Notes: generated from the sequence alone by a model not told the origin. Positions 9,248 through 18,592 are shown, counted from the first letter of the stretch. The stretch: DNA of 64,000 nt from PLOWO2-12-38-17 sp963709355 (GCA_963709355.1 CAVPVY010000005.1:930001-994000); one strand, 5' to 3'. Translations and numbers: made by a program.

Positions 9248-10450
9248 CTATTGGTTAAAGCCGATATTAGTTGCCTTCTTCCATGAATATCTCTTGTTTT
9301 TCTTCTTCTGAAGAGACTGGGCAGCGGAGCGTTCTCCTAATGATACAGCAAGACCACTCGATTCTTTCAGCGTAATACAGCCACGGTATGTAAAGAGTAT
9401 ATGTTGGAAAAACTTTTTCTCATCAGCGCTTGCCACGAGTGAAATTGCTTCACCTTTCTTCCCCGCCCGTGCAGTCCTACCAACGCGATGCGTGTACGAT
9501 TTTACATCTTTCGGAATCTCATAGTTGTAAACGTGCGAAATGTCTTCGATATGCAGCCCGCGTGCAGCTACATCCGTGGCGACAAGAACTGAGAATTTCT
9601 TCTTGCGGAATTCATTTGTAACACGCTCACGTTGTGGTTGTGACATGTCGCCGTTCAAACAGCGTGCTTGAATGCCATGGGCTAAAAGTTTTTTCGCCAG
9701 TTTTACCGTTACATGTTTCCGGTTGCAAAAGACTAAGGCAAGATGACGCTCGTGCTTCAATAAACCAACCAGCAAACCCATCTTTCCTTCAGGCGTAGTT
9801 AAGTAATATGTTTGCTGGAGAAATGAAGGCTTTACAGTGGATGCCAGACGGGCATGTTTCGGATTGTGCAGGTATTTCCTGCTGAGTTGTTCGATCTCTT
9901 CCGAGACCGTTGCACTGAACATAAGTGTTTGTCGTTCAGACGGGAGATGCTGAACGATACGCTCAATATCCTTGATGAAGCCCATGTCAAGCATGCGGTC
10001 GGCTTCATCGAAAACGAGGTATCGTATAGTTTTGAGATGCACTGCGCGGCGTGTAAGAAGATCAATTAATCTACCCGGTGTTGCAACAACGATATTTGCC
10101 GTCTTCACATTCGTAATTTGTGTATTGATAGACACACCACCGTATACTGGAACGATGCCGAGATGCTTACCTGAAGAGTATTGAATGAATTCACCTGCGA
10201 TCTGCATACAGAGCTCACGTGTTGGAACTAGCACAAGCGCCCGAAGTCCATCACGCCGATGTAGTTGTTCTATGATTGGGATTGCAAAACTCAGTGTTTT
10301 CCCAGATCCTGTCTCTGATTGTGCAAGCACATCACGTCCCTGTATGATTGCAGGAATGATTTCTTTCTGGATAGGTGTTGCAACAGTGATACCCTGCTGT
10401 TCAAGCAGTGAAATCATCTGTTTGCTAAGCGCTAATGGTTCTGATTTCAT
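9248..10450 (-). CDS. DEAD-box ATP-dependent RNA helicase (RhlE-like)
   Basis: 400 aa with all core motifs in order: Q motif (TPIQKEIIP), motif I (AQSETGSGKT), PTRELCMQ, VATPGRL, DEAD, SAT, then the RecA2 motifs VATDVAARGLH and HRVGRTARAGK. A short basic tail (KKKNKRYSWKK) follows instead of a long C-terminal extension. It unwinds RNA duplexes in ribosome assembly or mRNA decay, in the cytoplasm. The order and tail resemble RhlE rather than DbpA, which has a dedicated RNA-binding domain, or CsdA. It is a single gene with no operon partners. Confidence 0.93.
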   Translation of the reverse strand: MKSEPLALSKQMISLLEQQGITVATPIQKEIIPAIIQGRDVLAQSETGSGKTLSFAIPIIEQLHRRDGLRALVLVPTRELCMQIAGEFIQYSSGKHLGIVPVYGGVSINTQITNVKTANIVVATPGRLIDLLTRRAVHLKTIRYLVFDEADRMLDMGFIKDIERIVQHLPSERQTLMFSATVSEEIEQLSRKYLHNPKHARLASTVKPSFLQQTYYLTTPEGKMGLLVGLLKHERHLALVFCNRKHVTVKLAKKLLAHGIQARCLNGDMSQPQRERVTNEFRKKKFSVLVATDVAARGLHIEDISHVYNYEIPKDVKSYTHRVGRTARAGKKGEAISLVASADEKKFFQHILFTYRGCITLKESSGLAVSLGERSAAQSLQKKKNKRYSWKKATNIGFNQ

Positions 10451-10823
10451 GGAAATCCTTTCTTTGACATGAAAAATTATATAGAAGAACGAAAGTAGTC
10501 AAAAGCCACATGGGAACAGGCTACTGAACAGAAGCTAAATGTCCTGATTACAAAGATAATATATCTTACCATTTCCAGAGGTCAAGGATATTCTTGTTTA
10601 GTCAAAATAGGCATTTTGAGATTTATTAGCCACGAGGCACACAGAAATACATTTTCTAAGGTCTAAGTGGTCTCTGTGGCTACTTCGAAATTCCAAACAT
10701 AAGCATGCGTCACAAAGCATACAATTGTTCCTTGTAATTTAAAATTTATATTTGTAATATAATTTTACAAATATTTTAGATTATCAAGACATTATACAAA
10801 ACACATGATTAGCGAGGGTTAGT
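10451..10823. other. Intergenic region with a degenerate palindromic repeat
   Basis: 373 bases separating the divergent helicase and tatC-like genes. A degenerate inverted pair at 10629-10680 (GCCACGAGGCACACAG and TGGTCTCTGTGGC) belongs to the interspersed palindrome family also seen near 13.8, 39.5, 58.2 and 62.9 kb. No gene is seen. Confidence 0.45.
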
Positions 10824-12170
10824 GTGAAAAACATAGAGACGGAAGAACACATAGACGAAATTGAGAAGGTGAGAATGCCTTTTGGTACGCATCTTGAGGA
10901 ATTAAGGCATAGATTAATATATTCTTTAATCGCCATTATCTTGTGCTTTTTCTTGTGCTGGTATTTCAAAGTGCAAATCCTTGATATGGCTAAGAGACCT
11001 CATAAGATTGTAATGGGAAAGACAGGCCTTTCTACACAATTACAGGTGCTAAGTTACCAGGAAGGTTTCTATGCTTACATGAAGTTATGCTTCATTTCGT
11101 CAGTCTTTCTGGCGTATCCTTTTATTATTTATCAAATATGGCGGTTTGTAAGCGTCGGTCTATATAAGAAAGAACGGCGGTACATAATGTTATTTTTGCC
11201 AATATCATATCTGGCATTTGTAATTGGCGGGCTTTTTGGATATTTTCTGTTAATTCCATTTGGCTTGCAATTTCTGATTGGCATCTTGGGTCCTGGCATA
11301 CAACCAATCATTACAATGCAACAGTATGTTTCGTTCGTTTTTATGCTTACAGTGGCATTGGGCCTAGTGTTCCAACTGCCGATTGTTATGCTAGTGCTTT
11401 CAAAGATTCAATTAATTACGCCTGATAAATTTATAAAATGGAGAAAGTACGCTATCTTAGTAATATTTATAATTGCCGCTATAGTTACCCCGCCAGACCC
11501 GTTTACTCAAACGATGACTGCCTCTCCGATGATTATTCTTTATGAATTGGGAATACTTGTTGCAAGACCTACAAAGAAAGGATTCATTTTCCTTGGTACT
11601 ATTGTTGGAAGTGGAATTATTGTTTTATTTGCAACATACTTTTATCTGACGCATAGGGGGGGTGAAATAAACTTACTAAATGTTCGTGGAGATGTTCAAT
11701 TTTTATATCCTGGCGCTACCAAGTGGAATAAGTTATCAATGCGTACCAGTTTTCATAAGGGTATTGGTTTAAAGACGGGTGGAGAAGGCAAGACTTTATT
11801 ATCTACCAAAAAAGGTGTAGACATTGGTATTGATGTAAATACAGAAATGCAATTTGTTGATTCATCTAAAATACAGCTTAGGAATGGTCAGATTATTATT
11901 TCAGTGAATGAATCTGATGCGCCTTTTGAAGTTGACACACCTAACGGCAGGATAAGGACAAGTAAGGGCACATTAAATATTCAGGCAGGGGAGTTAATTA
12001 CAATTGTAACTGCAGTAAAGGGCGAGGCCACATTACTATTAGAAGGCGAAGAAAAGAAGTTGTTAGAAGGACGACAGCATAAGATGACTATTGGCGGCGA
12101 ACCGGTTGACATTGGGTATATAATCAATTGGTCTGAAGGTATATTAACTAAGCCTGATGTAAAAGAGTAA
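10824..12170 (+). CDS. TatC-type twin-arginine translocase subunit fused to a FecR-like domain
   Basis: 448 aa, far longer than a normal TatC (~250). Residues ~18-250 are TatC: MPFGTHLEELRHRLIYS at the start, six membrane segments, and the conserved early loop. TatC recognises the RR signal peptide of folded exported proteins. A further membrane segment (~256-276) is followed by ~170 soluble residues, predicted periplasmic, that look like a FecR beta-rich domain (VRGDVQFLYPG, LKTGGEGKTLL, FEVDTPNGRIRTSKGTL, then IQAGE). The GTG start has GAGG about seven bases upstream. No tatA or tatB is adjacent. The frame is uninterrupted, so the fusion is real in this sequence; what the FecR part senses is unknown. 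Confidence 0.82.
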   Translation: MKNIETEEHIDEIEKVRMPFGTHLEELRHRLIYSLIAIILCFFLCWYFKVQILDMAKRPHKIVMGKTGLSTQLQVLSYQEGFYAYMKLCFISSVFLAYPFIIYQIWRFVSVGLYKKERRYIMLFLPISYLAFVIGGLFGYFLLIPFGLQFLIGILGPGIQPIITMQQYVSFVFMLTVALGLVFQLPIVMLVLSKIQLITPDKFIKWRKYAILVIFIIAAIVTPPDPFTQTMTASPMIILYELGILVARPTKKGFIFLGTIVGSGIIVLFATYFYLTHRGGEINLLNVRGDVQFLYPGATKWNKLSMRTSFHKGIGLKTGGEGKTLLSTKKGVDIGIDVNTEMQFVDSSKIQLRNGQIIISVNESDAPFEVDTPNGRIRTSKGTLNIQAGELITIVTAVKGEATLLLEGEEKKLLEGRQHKMTIGGEPVDIGYIINWSEGILTKPDVKE

Positions 12171-12211
12171 CGGGATAAATATACATAAAATATCACTTAT
12201 ATCATTAAACT

Positions 12212-12739
12212 GTGTCGAATATGAGGAGACCACAAGCTACAGTCATTGGTGATTCAGATGCTTCATTAGAAGTTTGTAAGACAGCAGAAATGATTGGTGA
12301 ACTTCTTGCAAAGTATGGAATTGCAGTGATAACGGGGGGCAGGACGGGTATTATGGAATATGTTTGTAAAGGTGCACGAAGAACCGGCGGGCTGACTATT
12401 GGAATTCTTCCATCCGATAATGTAAACGACGCAAATGATTGGTGTACCGTTGTAATACCTACAGGATTAGGTCATGCCAGGAATGTGTTAACGGTTTTAG
12501 CAGGAGATTTTATTGTTGCACTTGGAGGCGCTGCGGGGACACTATCGGAGATGTGTTTCGCTTGGATTTACAACAAGCCCATTTTAACATTGAAGGGCTT
12601 CGAAGGATGGTCTGAAAGACTTGGAGGTACAAAGCTAGACCATAGAAGGCCTGATGCTATTACAGTGTGTAGGGACATGAGTGAACTGGAAAAAGAGATT
12701 TTGGGTATATGTAAAAAGCTGAACCTTTGTATTGATTGA
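12212..12739 (+). CDS. LOG-like/TIGR00725 family protein
   Basis: 175 aa Rossmann-like protein with VIGDSDAS at the N-terminus, VITGGRTGIMEYVCKGA and LGGAAGTLSEM. The last is the GGxGTxxE-type motif of the lysine-decarboxylase-like/LOG superfamily. True LOG enzymes release cytokinin-type bases from nucleotides; this shorter clade (TIGR00725) has no established reaction. The GTG start at 12212 is used here, and an ATG at 12221 is equally possible. It lies 41 bases after the TatC-FecR gene and may be co-transcribed with it. Confidence 0.82.
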   Translation: MSNMRRPQATVIGDSDASLEVCKTAEMIGELLAKYGIAVITGGRTGIMEYVCKGARRTGGLTIGILPSDNVNDANDWCTVVIPTGLGHARNVLTVLAGDFIVALGGAAGTLSEMCFAWIYNKPILTLKGFEGWSERLGGTKLDHRRPDAITVCRDMSELEKEILGICKKLNLCID

Positions 12740-12876
12740 ATCTTTGTTGAGAAATTTTGAAGAAATTCTGAAACAATCTTGAACAAATACAGGGCATTGT
12801 TTGGAATAATTAGTAAAGAGTCCTATTTATACTGAGCTTGGTTCTGTGTAAAATTTGAACTCATTCACAGTTCATT

Positions 12877-13776
12877 TTAAATGCGATTTATCAATACACG
12901 AATGTATTGTTTCAAACCATCCACACTTGCATACTTTACTCCTAACGCTACGGATTGAGTATTATCAATCGTATGGATAGGCTTTTGAGGTGTTCCCCTG
13001 ATGTTAGACCTGGAGCCGCAGGTTTCTTTAACCATGTGTGCGATGCTCAAGTTATCACTATAAAAATCTACAAGATTGTAAGTCTTGCCAAACGCATCCT
13101 TGTTATTAATTGCCAGACATATTGCTTTGGCAACATCTTCAACGGAGACTATTTTCCCACCGCCTGAAACTTCTGCATCTGTTCCATATTTAATGTCCTT
13201 TACGATATTATACCAAGCGGAATGTGCAAGATGCGGGTTTATACCATAAATCCCTACAGGACGGAAGATGGTCATGTTAAAGGCATTGGATAAATGATAC
13301 GCATGGCAAAATGCCTCTACAGACGCTTTGTAGGCTCCGTAATTTGAATCTGGTAAAAGCGGATGCAACTCATCAAGTTTGATATGAGGGAAGATATGTC
13401 CGTATACTGCGCATGAACTAATAAATATAAATTGTTTTATTCCACTCTGTTTTGATGTGTCTAATAACTCAATGCTGCCTAAAAGATTAGATTCTACAAA
13501 CCTTTTAATATCCTTATTTGCCGCTTCGTGAAAGCTTGCATCATTTCTTTCATAAGCCATGTGAATAACTATATCAGCGCCTGCAACAAATTTATTCAAA
13601 GTTTCTTTATCTGTCAGATTACCTTGTACATAAGAAATCTTTTCTTGATAATCTCTGAGATGTAATATATTGCTGGTATTTCTAATAAGTGCCTGTATCT
13701 GAAAACCACTTTCATAAAGTCTTTTTGCCACATAATAACCCAAGAAGCCCGTAATACCAGTAATAGCAATTTTCAC
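12877..13776 (-). CDS. NAD-dependent epimerase/dehydratase family protein
   Basis: 299 aa extended short-chain dehydrogenase. The dinucleotide-binding motif GITGFLGYYVA is at the N-terminus. The catalytic pair appears as YGAYKASVE (YxxxK), preceded by ISSCAVYG. DIVIHMAYERND fits the family's core strand. It probably acts on a nucleotide-sugar or related cytoplasmic substrate; the exact substrate cannot be read. It stands alone, ending towards the LOG-like gene and starting about 220 bases from the tRNA. Confidence 0.9.
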   Translation of the reverse strand: MKIAITGITGFLGYYVAKRLYESGFQIQALIRNTSNILHLRDYQEKISYVQGNLTDKETLNKFVAGADIVIHMAYERNDASFHEAANKDIKRFVESNLLGSIELLDTSKQSGIKQFIFISSCAVYGHIFPHIKLDELHPLLPDSNYGAYKASVEAFCHAYHLSNAFNMTIFRPVGIYGINPHLAHSAWYNIVKDIKYGTDAEVSGGGKIVSVEDVAKAICLAINNKDAFGKTYNLVDFYSDNLSIAHMVKETCGSRSNIRGTPQKPIHTIDNTQSVALGVKYASVDGLKQYIRVLINRI

Positions 13777-13826
13777 AGTTTATTTCTCATAAGGAATACT
13801 GTAAAGAAGTATAAGTTTAGCTTAAC

Positions 13827-13923
13827 ACAGAGAACACGAAGACCGCGGAGGTTTTAAAGGTAAGAGAATGAAATTCGTTTTCTAAGATTAGACTTTTCTC
13901 TGAGTACTTTGCGGTTTCACGGT
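13827..13923. repeat. Interspersed imperfect palindrome
   Basis: Left arm CACAGAGAACACGAAGACCG at 13827 and right arm TCTGAGTACTTTGCGGTTTC near 13899 form a degenerate inverted pair. The arms are CACAGAG/CGAAGACCGCGG-like, the common 'accgcagagacgcagag' intergenic palindrome type. It is non-coding. Confidence 0.5.
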
Positions 13924-14001
13924 ACACTGTTTAATAAAAAAAGTTATCCATCGCATAGAGACCATGAGTAGCAAAGCGGAGAACCTTTATTTTAGTCAAA
14001 T

Positions 14002-14078
<77 letters not shown>

Positions 14079-14400
14079 ACTTTTAAAATTATTATATAAC
14101 CGACGTTTTAAATTGCAAAGCAATTCTTTATCAATCAGTTACACACCCATTGCTATGAACCGTTTTCATAAACTAGCCGACGAAGATATTGTTCTTAATG
14201 TGATGCGAAATAATGTTAGTAATTAAAAGCATCTTTTCAGATTGACATAGCAAATAGCCTCTGTTATTCTAACCTCAACAATAACAATAGGAACACTATA
14301 TTAATAATACTTGATAAAAAACATAAGTGATTGTGTATAATAAAGAAGTTCCCTTAAATACTACACTTCTGCATCCAACTACTCAGTAAGTTTATAATTT

Positions 14401-15162
14401 ATGATATACTTTTCTCTAGCAATAGGCCTCATTTTTATTGTCTTTTTCAGTTTTGCAACCTCCGCATTGTGGAAGAAGTATATCAATATTAAAGGTGTAA
14501 ACGGCTTACTTTTCCCCGGTACAATCGTTCATGAATTAAGTCATGCAGTAATCTGTCTTGCTACAGGAACTACAATTAGAGAGTTGAATCTGTTTTCATC
14601 CAACAATACAGGGATTAAATACGAAAAACCCAGGATACCTTTTTTATTCGACTTCATCATTGCCTCTGCGCCTATCTTTGCGTGCGCTTTTTTTATATTC
14701 TTTATATCAAAACTACTCTCAAATCCAATTCAGTTAAACAATACATTTCCACAGGAAATTAGCTTCTCCTTTAAAGCTATTTTCGATATGATACGGCACT
14801 TACTCGATGCAGTATGGGTTACATTTAATGCCTTCTGGAATCAACTTCATTTAAGCAGCATACAACATATCCTTTTCCTGCTTACAATCGTTGTTTTTAC
14901 GGTTTCGATGTCGCCTCACACACAGGATATAAAATACCTAGTCCTTGGATTCGTCATTATTTCTGTTATTTTATTCTTAGTCGAAAAGGCTGGTTTAAAG
15001 TTGCTAAAATATGGTTGGTCAAATTATTGTGTAAGAGAATTATGGGCAATTATTGCCCTTACTATCTCTGTGCTTTCCACCTTGCTATTTGTAACTTTAA
15101 TTATAATGGGATTAGTGAAGGTATATAGATTGACATTTGGAAAAAAAGGTTCAAACAAATAA
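14401..15162 (+). CDS. M50B-like membrane metalloprotease family protein
   Basis: 253 aa with about six membrane segments. FPGTIVHELSHAVICLATG places an HExxH zinc motif (His44-His48) at the start of a membrane helix, as in the M50B site-2-protease-like family (PF13398-type). A candidate partner motif further on (DFIIASAPIF) is weaker than in canonical S2P proteins. It is probably an intramembrane protease or an inactive relative; the substrate is unknown. Its 3' end overlaps the next gene by about 26 bases, so the two may be coupled. Confidence 0.72.
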   Translation: MIYFSLAIGLIFIVFFSFATSALWKKYINIKGVNGLLFPGTIVHELSHAVICLATGTTIRELNLFSSNNTGIKYEKPRIPFLFDFIIASAPIFACAFFIFFISKLLSNPIQLNNTFPQEISFSFKAIFDMIRHLLDAVWVTFNAFWNQLHLSSIQHILFLLTIVVFTVSMSPHTQDIKYLVLGFVIISVILFLVEKAGLKLLKYGWSNYCVRELWAIIALTISVLSTLLFVTLIIMGLVKVYRLTFGKKGSNK

Positions 15163-15736
15163 ACAGATAGCAGTATATTTCAACAGCTTCAATACGTCAT
15201 TTTTCAAGGTATATATTGCAAAAAGCAGCAGGGGGATTTGTAAGATTTCCTTCCCGTGCAACTCGGAAGGAAGTTTCCTACTGTCGTTAACTGGTTTATT
15301 ACGCATAGATAAAAGCCTGGCGGATACATCTTCTATTTCAAGGCATGCTATCCCACAAATAGAAATCTGCAGGAATGAGTCCATTTTAAAATACGAAGTA
15401 AACATCCTAAAAAGATATTTTAACGGAGAGTATGTAAACTTTGATTTTCCAATAGACATAAGCAATGGAACACAATTTCAGATGATGGTATGGAAAGAAT
15501 TAATGGAAATCCGTTACGGGGAATGCAGGTCATATAAGTGGGTTGCAGAGCAGATTGGAAATCCTAACGCCTCAAGGGCTGTTGGTATGGCAAATAACAA
15601 GAACCCTTTACCGCCGGTAGTACCATGCCACAGAGTTATTGGATCTAATGGGAAATTGGTTGGATATGCATCAGGACTCCATATAAAAGAGAAATTGCTG
15701 CAGATGGAATATAACACCGTGAAAAGAAGAATATAA
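15137..15736 (+). CDS. ogt: Methylated-DNA-[protein]-cysteine S-methyltransferase
   Basis: Suicide repair of O6-alkylguanine by transfer of the alkyl group to a cysteine. The active-site motif PVVPCHRVIGSNGKLVGYAS is intact, preceded by the helix-turn-helix segment GNPNASRAVGMA. The ~95-residue N-terminal part matches the variable Ogt/AdaB N-domain poorly. The start is uncertain: the TTG at 15137 lies within the preceding gene and has no clear Shine-Dalgarno sequence. The length of 199 aa is somewhat above the usual ~165-180, so a later start is possible. Confidence 0.88.
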   Translation: MEKKVQTNKQIAVYFNSFNTSFFKVYIAKSSRGICKISFPCNSEGSFLLSLTGLLRIDKSLADTSSISRHAIPQIEICRNESILKYEVNILKRYFNGEYVNFDFPIDISNGTQFQMMVWKELMEIRYGECRSYKWVAEQIGNPNASRAVGMANNKNPLPPVVPCHRVIGSNGKLVGYASGLHIKEKLLQMEYNTVKRRI

Positions 15737-16234
15737 ATGAAAGAAACAAGATTGCAAGGCAAACATAAATACTAACTATCATTTTAATCAACAGAAATAC
15801 CAGTATAGTGTTTCTATGACTTTTTACTGCGTTTTACTCTCTTTTACTCTGTTTTGCTCTAGTCTGTCTTCCTCTGCATTCTCAAGGTGTTTAAGGGAAT
15901 TTAATTCTTTTTGTTCTTATCTGTTTTGATATGTATTTGACTATAGGTACGGCACAAGTACGACATAAACTTAAGGGGGTGGGGGGATTTTCACTAACAT
16001 ATCAATAATATATAATCCGTTATACTTGTGTGAAAAAAAAGAGATGGAGGATTTTTCAGGAATTCACCGTATAAATATTTGAGTGTCTCTTGGACGCAAC
16101 ATAATGTTTGAAAATTGCATTTTTTGAAATACTTCCAAGATTGCTATTACAACGTTATATGCTATAATTTTAATTGTGATTAGGTCATTTATTGGCAAGG
16201 AAACAGAAAGGTTGTAAAGAAAGGGTTATGAAAT
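15737..16234. other. Intergenic region with a tandem 10-base motif and a G-run
   Basis: About 500 bases without a recognisable gene. It contains GTACGGCACAAGTACGACAT at 15947-15966, two tandem GTACGRCA units, followed by a G-rich run (15969-15985). A near-identical motif recurs at 21439-21458. Both lie beside degraded toxin-antitoxin genes and could be operator remnants. Confidence 0.4.
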
Positions 16235-16539
16235 ATGATTATGAGAAAAACAACACACCATGGCGAAGTTCTGCGTAAGGAATTAATAAAACCTCTGGGA
16301 ATTACAAAATCTCAATTAGCAAAAGAGGTTCATACCACCTTCGGGACTATAAACGAGATAGTAAATGAGAAAAAAAATATCAGTGCCGAGATGGCAATAA
16401 AGCTGTAAGGGTATTTTAGGACGTTAGAGGAGCTTTGGTTAAACTAAAAGAACCAGTGTGACCTCTGTATGGCAAAGGGCAAGATGAAAGTCTTGTTGAA
16501 AGTTATAAGCCTGTTAAGCAAAAAGAGGCGATATGTTAA
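16235..16539 (+). pseudogene. Degraded HigA-type antitoxin (XRE family)
   Basis: The first ~55 codons read as a HigA protein: MRKTTHHGEVLRKELIKPLG, then the helix-turn-helix KSQLAKEVH and INEIVNEKKNISAEMAIKL. A TAA at 16406 interrupts the frame. The same frame then continues with GYFRTLEELWLN, a second TAA at 16445, and NQCDL, matching the usual HigA tail (FGTSPEFWLNLQ...YDL). A final frame change gives KPVKQK before 16539. It is therefore a decayed antitoxin gene with two stops and a frameshift. No higB toxin is recognisable upstream. Confidence 0.75.
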
Positions 16540-16659
16540 ATTAAAGTTTTAGGATTATAGTTATGGGAATAATCTTTTATGGATTACAGCCATTACATTG
16601 GAAAAATAATCGCTGTCCCTAAATTATTTCGGTAGTTAAAAGAAAGGGGTAGAGGTATT

Positions 16660-17148
16660 ATGAAATTATTCCGAAAAGATACGGAGGAGACCAAATTAAC
16701 AGACAATAATACGGGTGGATTCAAAAAAAAGAATGAATCCAGAAAGGAAATTGAAATGAAAGAAGAAAATGTAACGAATATGACAGCGGATGTGGAAATC
16801 AAAGGTACAATCAAGTTTACTAATATTCTGAAAATTGATGGAAAATTCGAAGGGGAAATGATAACTGATGAGGGAGAAGTTATTGTTGGTAAAACTGGTA
16901 GTATTAAAGCAAATATTACGGTAAAGAATGCCCTTATTGAAGGGCGCGTGGACGGAAATATTGTGGCGTCTGAGAAAGTTGAGCTTAAGGAACGGGCACA
17001 GCTTATTGGTGATCTAAAAGCAAGAACCTTGGTTATTGAAGAAGGGGTTGTATTTGTTGGGAAATGCAATGTAAATCCAGACGGATTTAAAAAAGAAAAC
17101 CTAAATTTCAAAGAAGGAAAAACGGAAGAGAGAAAAGATCTGATGTAA
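16660..17148 (+). CDS. Bactofilin family polymer-forming protein
   Basis: 162 aa. The central ~100 residues are a bactofilin (DUF583) right-handed beta-helix with the typical repeating pattern (IKGTIKFTNILKIDGKFEG, VIVGKTGSIKANITV, LIEGRVDGNIVASEKVEL). Charged, low-complexity tails lie at both ends. Bactofilins polymerise into membrane-associated filaments used in cell shape or organelle positioning. A good ribosome-binding site (AAAGGGGTAGAGG) precedes the ATG. It is followed 35 bases later by a second, zinc-ribbon-bearing bactofilin, so they form a two-gene operon. Confidence 0.92.
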   Translation: MKLFRKDTEETKLTDNNTGGFKKKNESRKEIEMKEENVTNMTADVEIKGTIKFTNILKIDGKFEGEMITDEGEVIVGKTGSIKANITVKNALIEGRVDGNIVASEKVELKERAQLIGDLKARTLVIEEGVVFVGKCNVNPDGFKKENLNFKEGKTEERKDLM

Positions 17149-17183
17149 ATATTAAGCGAAAATAAATACCTAAAAAATTGTTT

Positions 17184-17741
17184 ATGAATTCCAAAAAAAA
17201 CGAATTTCCTGAAACCAGAGATATAGTGTGTCCTTATTGCCAGGGCAATCTCTCGGTATCGATTTATTGTATTTCAATGCCGTGCCGACACTGTAATCGG
17301 CATGTCAATGTCAAAGAAATTCTTTACCCATCTGAAGAAAAGAAAAAATCTTCTATCGGAATAAGAAGGCTTCTTTGTTACAAGTGTGGAAAAGAAATTT
17401 CTACGAATGAGAAAGCACAGGCAGTAACATGCAAATATTGCTATCACCATAATGACCTGAGTAATCATAAGATAAAAGCCCTTTTAGCCAAAAAGATTGA
17501 GACACACGGCACATTGTATTTAAAGAGGAAAGGTGTAATAGAAGTCTCAAATATTAAGGTTGGGGATGCTGTTATAAAGGGTAAAATTAATGGTGATCTT
17601 AATGCAATGGGGACTGTTGAGATTTTAAAGAGTGGTGAAATCTATGGTAAAATAACCTGCCGTAAATTAATTGTAAAAAAGGGTGGAGTATTTTGCGGCA
17701 GTGTACAGATGTTGAATGCAAGCCAAAATATTTATAAATGA
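17184..17741 (+). CDS. Zinc-ribbon/bactofilin fusion protein
   Basis: 185 aa from the ATG at 17184; a TTG two codons earlier is possible. Two four-cysteine zinc ribbons occupy residues ~10-90 (CPYCQGN with CRHC, then CYKCGKE with CKYC). They are followed by a bactofilin-type beta-helix (IEVSNIKVGDAVIKGKINGD, VEILKSGEIYGKITC). It presumably co-polymerises with, or caps, the bactofilin encoded just upstream, with the ribbons binding a partner or nucleic acid. That role is inferred from the adjacent gene and the domain order. Confidence 0.85.
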   Translation: MNSKKNEFPETRDIVCPYCQGNLSVSIYCISMPCRHCNRHVNVKEILYPSEEKKKSSIGIRRLLCYKCGKEISTNEKAQAVTCKYCYHHNDLSNHKIKALLAKKIETHGTLYLKRKGVIEVSNIKVGDAVIKGKINGDLNAMGTVEILKSGEIYGKITCRKLIVKKGGVFCGSVQMLNASQNIYK

Positions 17742-18169
17742 CGTTTTTGTGTTGTTTACCATGCGCGCAAATCAATTTTACCCATCCGTACTATATTGAC
17801 ATCTATATACAGCTTTAATCCAGCTACCATTTGAAAATACTTTAAGAAAAAGGTATGAAAAGCCTTATATTTACAGATAAATATAGACATAAGACTGTAG
17901 AAGAGGCCAAGGAGGTCTTTATTCTTGCTATTGAAGCTGGTTTCTTATAATCGAGGAGGGGCGGGTTGCATCTTAAATAATAAATATTGATATTTTCTCT
18001 TGTGTTAATATAGCGATTTCTAGCTAATTATTTAAGATGTGATTCTTATCTTTTCTCCATGTCCTTTATTTATTTTGTTTATTCTTTGCTTTGTTACACA
18101 ATATCTGATAATATTATTTTAAGTCAGTCGGTTGCAATTTAAAGTCATATTATATATTTGCGTTATATT
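17742..18169. other. Intergenic region with a possible 31-codon ORF
   Basis: AT-rich. A short frame at 17855-17950 (starts MKSLIFTDKY, ends AIEAGFL) has an AAGG four bases before its ATG, which is too close for normal initiation. I cannot assign it. The rest holds the upstream region of the cold-shock gene. Confidence 0.3.
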
Positions 18170-18208
18170 AAGGCTACAAGGTTACAACTTTGTGGCCTTT
18201 TTTATTTT
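18170..18208 (+). terminator. Terminator-like hairpin in the cold-shock gene leader
   Basis: AAGGCTACAAGGT pairs with ACTTTGTGGCCTT around a three-base loop and is followed at once by a long T-run (18198-18208). It ends about 36 bases before the csp start codon, so it could act as an attenuator or cold-responsive leader rather than as the end of an upstream gene. Confidence 0.6.
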
Positions 18209-18244
18209 TGTAATTCTTTTAATGTAAGAGGGGGTGATTTAAGT

Positions 18245-18445
18245 ATGGCAAATGGAACCGTGAAGTGGTTCAACGACAAGAAGGGCTTTGGTTTTATTTC
18301 CCAGGATAACGGAGATGATGTTTTTGTACATCAGACTTCTATCCAGGGTGAGGGGTTTAGAACCCTTGCAGAAGGAGATAAGGTTGAGTTCGAGGTTACG
18401 AAGGACACGAAGGGCTACAAGGCCTCAAACGTGGTAAAATTATAA
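18245..18445 (+). CDS. CspA-family cold-shock protein
   Basis: 66 aa, a single cold-shock domain. It contains GTVKWFNDKKGFGFI (RNP1), DVFVHQTSI (RNP2) and the usual C-terminus KASNVVKL. It binds single-stranded RNA/DNA and acts as an RNA chaperone. The start is the ATG at 18245, preceded by AGAGGGGGTG; the longer frame beginning at 18158 runs through the leader hairpin and is not coding. It is monocistronic, with a strong terminator downstream. Confidence 0.96.
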   Translation: MANGTVKWFNDKKGFGFISQDNGDDVFVHQTSIQGEGFRTLAEGDKVEFEVTKDTKGYKASNVVKL

Positions 18446-18550
18446 GTTTATTAAAAAGCGAGCTCTTATATTTTAATGAATAATTACAATAGATACATTT
18501 TATAAAAATATGGAGTAGTCACTTAACTTATTGTTATAATTACGACGCGA

Positions 18551-18592
18551 AAGCCCCAATACTCGGTAAAAGGATATTGGGGCTTTTTGTTT
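18551..18592 (+). terminator. Intrinsic terminator after the cold-shock gene
   Basis: An 11-bp stem (AAGCCCCAATA, 18551-18561, with TATTGGGGCTT, 18575-18585) is followed by TTTTTG. Confidence 0.9.

Noticed and set aside
18158..18244. N-terminal extension of the cold-shock protein
   Set aside because: It runs through the leader hairpin and T-run; the ATG at 18245 has a strong ribosome-binding site and family-standard N-terminus.
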